Part shown: piece by piece, positions 52,101 through 61,100 of the stretch
Position numbering within the stretch: the first letter of the stretch is position 1
Layout: every line of letters begins with the position of its first letter
Assembly: GCF_001522545.3 (NCBI RefSeq)
Contig: NC_031781.1
Span: 13,217,706-13,281,705 of the forward strand
From: Parus major
Lineage: Eukaryota > Chordata > Aves > Passeriformes > Paridae
DNA: 64,000 nucleotides
Direction of reading: 5' to 3'
The notes under the pieces: generated by a model
The model's database searches: none
Seen by the model: only the letters and a program-made list of their open reading frames with translations
What the model was told of the DNA's origin: nothing
Position numbers and translations under genes: made by a program

Positions 52101-55100
52101 TTCAATACTTAACAGTATCTCTCTCTCTCACTATGATTTCTATACCTAACTCCTCAGAGCATAAGGTGCAGAGTATTCAGCAATGAAAATAGAAGAAATA
52201 CATGCTTGCAAACTGCCATCTGGTCAGGTTATGGAGGGCTACATATTTCAGCCTTGACTGCAAACACAAGTACAGAGAAACCCTTTCAAAAGATTCTGTG
52301 TTGTGGAATAATTTCTTGGTTAAGAGGAGATAATGAGATTTCCTTCTCATAATGCACTGTAGAGATCCAGGACAGCAACAAGCTTGGTGGAATGGTCAGC
52401 TTTGATGATCTGTCTTTGCCGGCCAACTTGAAGGTCTATCTCCAAAGCAGAGGAAAGCTGTAGAAGAACATTCTGCAGTGCTCCTGATTTCCAAAAAAAG
52501 CTCTGCTGGAGAGGTGTCAATAGAAGGTCAAAATTTGGTTGGGAACTGGCTGCTCCAAACTATTTGAGAATCCATGGCCAAAAATGCAACTGTTCTACAG
52601 TATGGACATGTGGGGTGAGAAGAGAGTAGATTCAGGAGGGCAAATCAAACAAAATAAGTCTCTAACCTGAATTTTTCTGCAAGTTCCCTGTCGATCAGAC
52701 AAAGAGGAGCAGGTGGTCTGCCCAGGAGGCAAAGATGAAGATGCCTTAACATTTAGTTCTGAACAGCACATGAAAAATGTCTTAAGATCCTAGGAATGAC
52801 AGTCCTCCTTTCCTTTGCACTGTATGTGGCACCCTCTGGCACTCACTGGTGCCTCCCTTCACCGGGCCACATCACGTTGAGCCAGCATTTGCAACTCACA
52901 CTTTTGTGTGCGAGACATAAGAACAAAATATCAACACGTGAAAAAAAAAACATGGTGCATCTTTTCACCAGATGGACAGAAGCTTCTCATGGAAAGCACC
53001 CACTTTCCTGCTGGAAGAAATCTTTTAAATACCCAAGTCTGTAAGAGAAAGAGTCCATCCTGGGCTTTTGCTTGGAGATGCAATGCTCAAAGCACGCTGT
53101 AACTGGAACTCCAGAAGGGAATAACCATCACAAGAGAACTAAGAAAAGATCTTTTATAACTATCAGAGATAACTTGGAAATGATAGATGCTGGCATCCCC
53201 AGGGACAAAGCATTTTGACAGGCAAGTAGCACATCCAAGTACTTATGGACATCTATAGTTAACTCCCTGAAGTCATTAAAAAGCAAAAAGATGTCAGCTT
53301 CTGATAAAAGAAAAAAAGGCAGAATGATTTGTTTATTGAGTGCTTGACCCAGGTGAACAGGTACACAGAGTTAACTGCTTCTGTTTCATAACAGACAAGG
53401 AAATACATATTTTTTACTAAAGCAGAGCTCTGAAACTGAAGTTAATGCTAACTTCGAAGTGCAATTCTGCTTGAAGGAGTGGCTGTAAAAATGGCATTCT
53501 CCTACTCGAAAGATCTATTTCTTGTATGTTTTCTGGGTCACATCTGCTTATTTGAAACAAGATTTTTTAGAATCTTTAATCCTGTTAGCCTGCAGACCAA
53601 AGACAGCAAATGGAAAGTGAGAGAGGCTCCTGAATGCCAGCCACTTAACCCCACTCAAAACAGAGGGGATGATCAGGTGTCAAGAAAAAGCCCGAGATTT
53701 GGCAGGCAGAATCCTTACGGATGCTGAGGATGCACAAGAAAGAAAGGAAAAAACCTGGGTACTCAGACTCCAGGTTGCATATGGGAGGCTGGCTGCTGAA
53801 CAAAATCTCTTTTCCTTATAAACGGAACATATTTGGTGTGAAAAGCCCTGAAAGACCACACGTTCTTTTATACAGCAACCTCTGAGAGCGCGGTGCCGTT
53901 TCACTTCGCCTAGAGAATGACAAAAAAAGCGAGGAAAAGACTCTCTCCAGAGGTCACCTGGTCCCAGTTCCTGGTCTGAGGCACTGCCAGGCTCATCTTC
54001 CTTGCAAAGGGTCCATCTTTCTCTTTTAATATCTTTATTAGAAGGAAAAGTCAGCTACATCCTTTTGTAGGATCTGATTTGGCTTTATAGAGCAAGCATG
54101 ACAGGGTTCAGCAATGCTTCAAAACCTGTGAAATAACAACAGTAATCCAAAGCACATGTCACATTTTTATCATTCACCAGCTCTTGAGTTCAATTTGGGT
54201 TTTTCTCAGGCTCCCAATTTCTTGCTGGTAAACTCCTAGCTTTCCAAATGTAAGAAATGATTATGCTTGAATCATCTTGCCCGTGTTTCACTTTGATTTC
54301 TGCACATCTAATCCTACAGGCAGGGGAGCTGGGACTGACAGAGCTGCCCTGGACATGGGGACATGTGCAGCCACCAGCCATGGGGCTGATGCCAGAGGCA
54401 CACACTGCACTATCCCCCCCACAGGGTGGGTGGAAAAAATGACTATTGAGAATAAATACAGCAATGACTCACAGGGGTTATAGGGCTGGAACTGAACACA
54501 GTGAAGCGAGATTTTTTTTGTTCTGAAAAGGAGCTGTGCGAGCTCAAAAGCAGCATTGGAAAAGGCCTTTTAGAATGGGTTCCAAAAAGCCATGGCAGTT
54601 AAGAAGGTTTTCCCATTTTCATGCTTCCCTGTTCAAAGGCACACGGTTCAAACTGAGGCAGCAATGCATTTCAAAAAGCCAATACCACTTCCCTCATTAA
54701 CCTGAAAACCCTGAAGAGATCAGGCCTCCTAGATTATAGCATTGAACTAGAATGTTTAAAGCATTTTCTACATGTCCAGTCTAACGTTCGCTAATTCACC
54801 TCTATATGAATCTCCATCCATTTGCACCCAAATTCCGATTGTATCAAAGGAGGTTTCCTTACTTTACTGGCTCCCATGACTCCCGCTCAAAGCCCCTGTG
54901 AATTGACTGTGCAATTGAGGACTCCATCAGATCGACATATCTAACAACAAGTGGAGCAAACAGGTCTTGGAGGTGTTTGTGGAATTTTCCATTGCACAAA
55001 TTATCTAGAATAGATAAATAAAAGTATAGTAAGACACTACTGTTACTACAAACTCTGTAACAAACCACAGCGTCAAACACAGAATTTGTCAGTGAACAGG

Positions 55101-58100
55101 AAAACTTCAAGAACATAACAGGAGCCGGAGTTCATGACACAGACAGCAGGAATAACTTCTTACTCCAAACAAATAAACAGACAATGAACCTTCTTTTCCA
55201 TTAATGTCAAACTGACAAATACATTATCACTTCCTGTGAATAAAACCAGTGTAAGAAACACAGCATGGCAAACATTATGGCTTTAGCAGGTGGGAGAATA
55301 ATTTCTTCTTTGGTTGCACAGTACCATGATGCTGGAACTTGCCTTCTGAAGATGAGTCCCTGGCTTTTTTCACGTAGTCTTAGAAAGCTAGCTGGGGTCC
55401 TGGTCTAGGACCTAGCTAAGGCAATGCCAGTTTTACCACCAGCTCCCCAGGGAGGGCTGGACTACCCAGGAAAGTGCCAAATCCTCACATGGGTTTTGAA
55501 AGCATGGGCCCAAGTGCTTCAGAGAATTGCCTTGCTTCACAAAGCACTTTTCTTCTGAACTACTCCTGCTTCCATTTACTTTAATATTTTCCTCCCTTCA
55601 ACAAATTCTTAAAGCAGGGATTGCTTTACTCCATGCTAAATAAATGAGGTACACACATATAAAACAATACACACATTTAATGACAGTAAGATACAGAGTA
55701 CCTAATTCCCTCCTTATCAGGCAGCCATTACCAAGAGACTTGAGAAGATGAAGCAAAATAAAAGTTCAGCTTCCCACCTTTAAATCTGCAATGACTTAAG
55801 GGGTGCTCTTTTTTTCTAGGCAACGGAATAAAATCAAGCTGATGCTAAAAGAGTTTGTAAATCTGTAAATCTCTACCCATCTCAGTTTTCTGTGCAGTAA
55901 GGAGAGGCTGAAAGCATTATCAGTAACCTGAGCCGCCCACTGAAAAGGAAATGATCAGAATACAAAATACATACAGTCGCTACGGAGGGAATCGTTTATG
56001 AGCTGGAAGAGCGGGAAGCTGTCCCAGGTGTCTGGGGGTTGCACCTCTAACGCTGCATCCATATCCACTGCAAACAGGGACAGGAAGGTCTCCGCATGCT
56101 CAACCATTAGGTCTGACCACCAAGCAAAGGCCTTCAGAGTTGGTAGAAAAAGATAATAAAGATGTGTATTAGTTCTAATAAAGCACAGGGAAAGATGTTA
56201 GGCCACATAGCTTTAAAAAAAAAAATAATAAAAAAAAATTGCATCTCATGGAAACTACCTTTATTGTAAAGAGAACAGTGCTTTGCTAGCCTGCACAGGC
56301 AGTGCTAATCACAGAATTGGGAGCTGCTGTTCTAACAGAAAGGTTTCTTGTAGAGGATCTCTTCAGAGCTCCACTGTAAAGGCATGCAGGTGTAATGTGG
56401 CAGAGAAGGTTTCATCTGTTCAATTTACAATAAATGACTTAATTCATCATTAATGATGCTAATTATCAGGGAAAAAAAACACTAATTCTTATTTCTAAAG
56501 TACAGAAATTTGGGAGTTTCTTCACTGTGCCTGTAAGTTTTCTGAAGTGTTTTTCAACAGCTTAAATTCTACTTGGATTCACTACTTGCATTTGTCTTGA
56601 AAATATAGAAACATTATAGAGACATTAAAAGCTGTCCTAAATCATTCACACTCTGTTTTAAAGATACTTCAAGCATCACCAGTAAAAGTTATTACAGCAC
56701 TGTTCATTTTACATGGTTAGCTAACACACTACCACCTTCATGGTGCTACTGATTAGGTACCCATTACAAAGCTCCACTATCAACATGCCAAGGTGAAAAA
56801 AAAAAATATCTACGGCAAGCCTATATTTTCACAGAGGCAGGAAAAACATATGTCTAACTTGAAAACCAAAAAATATCAGTGAGGTAACTCATTCTCATGC
56901 ACATGGGTCCTCAAAATTCGCTGTGCGGGCTCTCTGAGGTGACATTCACATCATACATGGCTCAGATGTGAATGCTGAAAATGCATGCATGCGTGTTCAG
57001 TAGTCACTTCTGGCTGGGAACATGCAATATGAGGAGAGCTGTCCATAGGACCATGTGCTGTCACTTTGAAGTGACAGGAAATTACTTGGTGACTTAAAGG
57101 AGCTAAGGAACAGCTTCACGGCACTTGGCAAGAAAAAGAAACCTCTAGCTTAGGCACAAGAGTGGAGATGAAACGGAAGAGATTGGGAATGGAGAAATCC
57201 GTTTGAAGAGAATTGCCAGTCACAGGGAGGAGCATTTTTTGCAGGTTTTAGCAGACATGAATAAGCAGAATGGGCTTGCACTCTCTCAGGGTTGAGCTTT
57301 GATTCACTGATGAAGAAATGCACTGATGTGCACAGCACAACTCCAGCTACTGGTTCACTTGGTCACGGAGAGGGAACAGGACCCCCAAAACAAGTTACTG
57401 CCATAATTTTTCCTGTTTTGGCTCAACTTTTCAGCTGCCAGTGATACTGGCAAGGGGTCTTTGGAACTATTTCCACTCTTTCAATCCTTTAAAACATAAA
57501 GCAGACTGACACTGCCCTGCTATTATTCCATGAGTTGATATAGAATTGATGTGAAATCACGGACAGATTGGGCATTGCGATTGGGCATTGCGCTTGGCAT
57601 TCTCTTCCCAGAGCACATCCAAGATGTAAAATAACCAAAATAACCACACAATCCCCAAACTAATCTTAGCATTGGGTCTGCCCTGTAATGGGGGTGCAGA
57701 TGTGGACGAGGTGAGCTGTGCCATGGAGGCACAGCTTCAGTGTCTGCCCACACCTGAAGCAGCAACACCAGCAGGTGAGTGTCCCAGTGGTCAGGGCACG
57801 GGGACAAGGTGGCTATGGCAGAGTTCCTTTGTCTGCAAACTGTCCTCAGCTTCAGGCCCATGGAAGAAGCTGCCCAGCTCTGCTGCTGCATCTCCTGCTT
57901 GGGGATGCTCGAGGGCACAGAGGTAGTGGTGACAGTGGCCCTGGGTGTCTGCAGAGCCATCACTCTGGAAGAGCCATAACCAAGGTGAGGGAGCCTGTGT
58001 GGGGCTTAGTGTGGGGCAGTGCTCTTCTGCTCTTCTGCTCTTCTCCACATTTGGTGCTGGTGTCCAGCCAGGCACAGGGCTGAATGCCAGTGGGTGCCAT

Positions 58101-61100
58101 GCTGGGAGGCAGCAAACAGCTGAGAGACCACAAGGGAACCAAAGCCATCGAGACACAGGTGTGCTCCTGATGCCTGCTCCAACCTGCTCACAAAGGTGAG
58201 CGGGAGAGGAGCGCTGCGGAGCACTGGGGCTGTGCAGGGTCCTCTCACGTTAGCCACGCCTGGCTCTGGTTTCCACGGAGGCTGCAGGGGCTGTCCTTGC
58301 TCTGATGTGATTTCTCTGGCTGTGCCTCTGCCTGCCCAGAGCCTGCTGTGCTGGCACCCACCCCACACTGCCCAGGCATGGAGCGACCGCTACGGAGGGC
58401 CGATGGCAACTGATATTTGGGGGGAAGGGAAAAGAGGGGAGGCCAAAGAATGTCTTCTGTAACAAATCCCAACATAAAGACTTCAGAGTCCTGCAGTAAG
58501 AACCTGCTTCCATGAACAGGGGAAAAAAAAGAGCTATTTTAAAAAAAGAAAAGCATGTGATCATTGGTGGAAAAAAAATATGCCCAAACCAGTAACAGTT
58601 TCTCTTTTGCTTGAAAAGTCAAATTTTAACTCTGTAATTCTTTAACTTATGAGAGTATCCTCAACCTTCTCCCTAATTTCTGTAAGTAGGATTAGTAACA
58701 CCATACTTAGAAAACCTCCTTCAAGATGGTAACATTCCATTTATTTACCATCTACTTACCTGCTTTGCTTAAATAATAATGTAAAGGGGGGGAAAAGTGT
58801 GCTTTCTAGCCAAACACACCTATTATTGTATATTTTACACATGGATACACATGTATATATGTATGACCTCAAGGAGTTAAGATACATATATACATATACA
58901 CATATGTATACATAGAGAGAGAAAACACAAGTTTAAAAACAGGTGAATGGCATTGTCTCTGGCATCTGTCATCAGTCATCCAGAGGAAGGGAAAGGGAGC
59001 TAGGAGACATCTGATGGGAGAGATGATACAATGACAGAGACCTCCTGCTCCCAGATTACAGACATAGGCACATGGATTCTGCTGTTTCTGCCTGTGCTGG
59101 GCTGCTTCCTTCTTATGGGTAAGACAAACCCAACTGACTAGGCACGATACTCCTCCTGTAATGATTTTTGAACAAGCTCTGAGTGTTATTTTCTACATTC
59201 TCATTAGGGAGTCTGCCTGGATGTCCACATGGGTAAAAAAGGGGGCATGTGTTAATTGCAAAAACTATTGGTTTTCAGTAAAGTAAGGCATTTCTTCAGT
59301 AAGCAGTGCAATTAAATTTTCTGCTGAGTAACTGAAGTAGACCAAAGAGTAACACCTCACAGGTCAAGCCTTCTTCAGGTGAGTGACAACACAGAAAAAA
59401 AAGTCACCTGGAATTAAATGGGGGGGAAAAAAAGTGTAATACCTCAGCAATGCTCACTGCACTGTGACAGCATAATATGGTTACAACACAACATAAAAAT
59501 CAGTGATAAACCACCCAGCCTCTTCTCTTTCTTCCCTGGGTGCAATTCAAAGTGTGTAGAGAGCTGGCCAACTGCCTGTGCACTGCTGAAATGCCACAGC
59601 CACCCTCAGGACAGGGATTCAAAAATGTACCGACAGTGTGCTGGGCTTCTGGAGAGAGATGGATTTCATCCTTCCAAGTCACCATTCAGAACAAGGGACC
59701 AGGATGCCTCCTATCTGTGTTGGCATTAACCTTCTGTCTCTAATCAAAACCTTGTGACACAAAAGATGCTGGAGAACAGTTCTGAGCCTTCCTCCTCATG
59801 TGAGGATCTTGGCAGCGTGGCTGGCTGAGTGTGACTGGTCCTGCAACTGCTTCCTCTTTTCAAAATAAGCCGTGTTTTAAAAAACAGCTCCTTCCCAGCT
59901 GGTTGTACATCCAGCCTGTGCTGGTGAGGAGTGGAATAAAACAGTTTTTGTACAAGCATAGCGCTCTCAAGCACCCCTTGCTTTAGTAAAAAAGAGGTTT
60001 ATTTCACTCTTCACCCCATATATTCTCTCTCTACATATAAATACTGTATATCCAGTACAAGGCACATACAGACAAAACCAGAGGAAGACCACTACCATTC
60101 TAGGCACTCGTGTAGTACTGAGCCCATCTCCACCACAGTGTACTAGAGGTTGGGTGAATGCAAACGACAGGTAACAACAGGCTGAGGAGCGAGTCCAGGC
60201 AGGTAGGGTTGTGTTGGGATGTAACTGCAGCGCTCGTAAAATATACCCATTGCTGCATGCATGGACTGGACTGCTATGCCACATTTACCCTCCTGTGTCA
60301 GGCTACCAGCTCTGCAAGCAGCCGACCCAAAGTTGCTGTTACATTCCTCGGTCAAAGTTAGGGAAGCGAGGGCAACCAGGGTAAAATCCCAGTAGGAAAC
60401 ATGGCACTGAGAGGGCATGCACGGAATATGACAGGAGTGACTCGTTTCATTCGGTTTAGTCACATACCTCTTTCCCCTGCCAGGATCATCCAAGATTGAA
60501 TGAACAGTAGAGAAACAGGGAGGAAATTTAAATATGTAATCAGGCATCAGTTGGGTTTTGTGGATTGCTGTGTACTATCAATAAGTAAAACTATACTGCA
60601 TATTTAATACACACTGGAATGATTTTCAGGTGATTGTGAAATTATTTATCAAATGCTCTTAATGCAAAATATTGTGAGTATATCTATATCTATATATCTA
60701 TCAGTGGGAAGAAAAAGAGAAAATAGTGAAAGAGTGCAACAATACCTACTGTCATAAACAATAACTGTTCACTCTGAATTTTAAAATTATTCACTTCTCA
60801 ATACGCATTCAAGAGCACCAGATTTACAGAGAACTCAGGGCTGAATCCTGCAAATACTTACATGGGTATGCAACATCACCTGCTTAGGCAGAAATGTCCT
60901 GATGTGCTGAGAGCAGGACTACAGCCAGCCATGCCAGCTGCCTGTGGGATCAAGTGTTTCCAGGATCAAGCCTCACGATTTTCTGGTGTATATTTGACTA
61001 TGACATGGTCTCAGTGGTTTTAAAACATGAATCTTTCTGTCAACGTGCTTCAAAGAGTTAAAAGTGGTGTATTAGGCCTTAGATAACCCAGACAATGAGT

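Larger units (their letters stand above)
48157..54862 (-). other. CADPS intron (6.7 kb)
   Basis: Precedes the cassette exon in the transcript. It holds an A-rich tract (48363-48394), an AT-rich repeat (48607-48680) and a CA microsatellite (51764-51799). No exon or gene was recognised. Confidence 0.85.
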
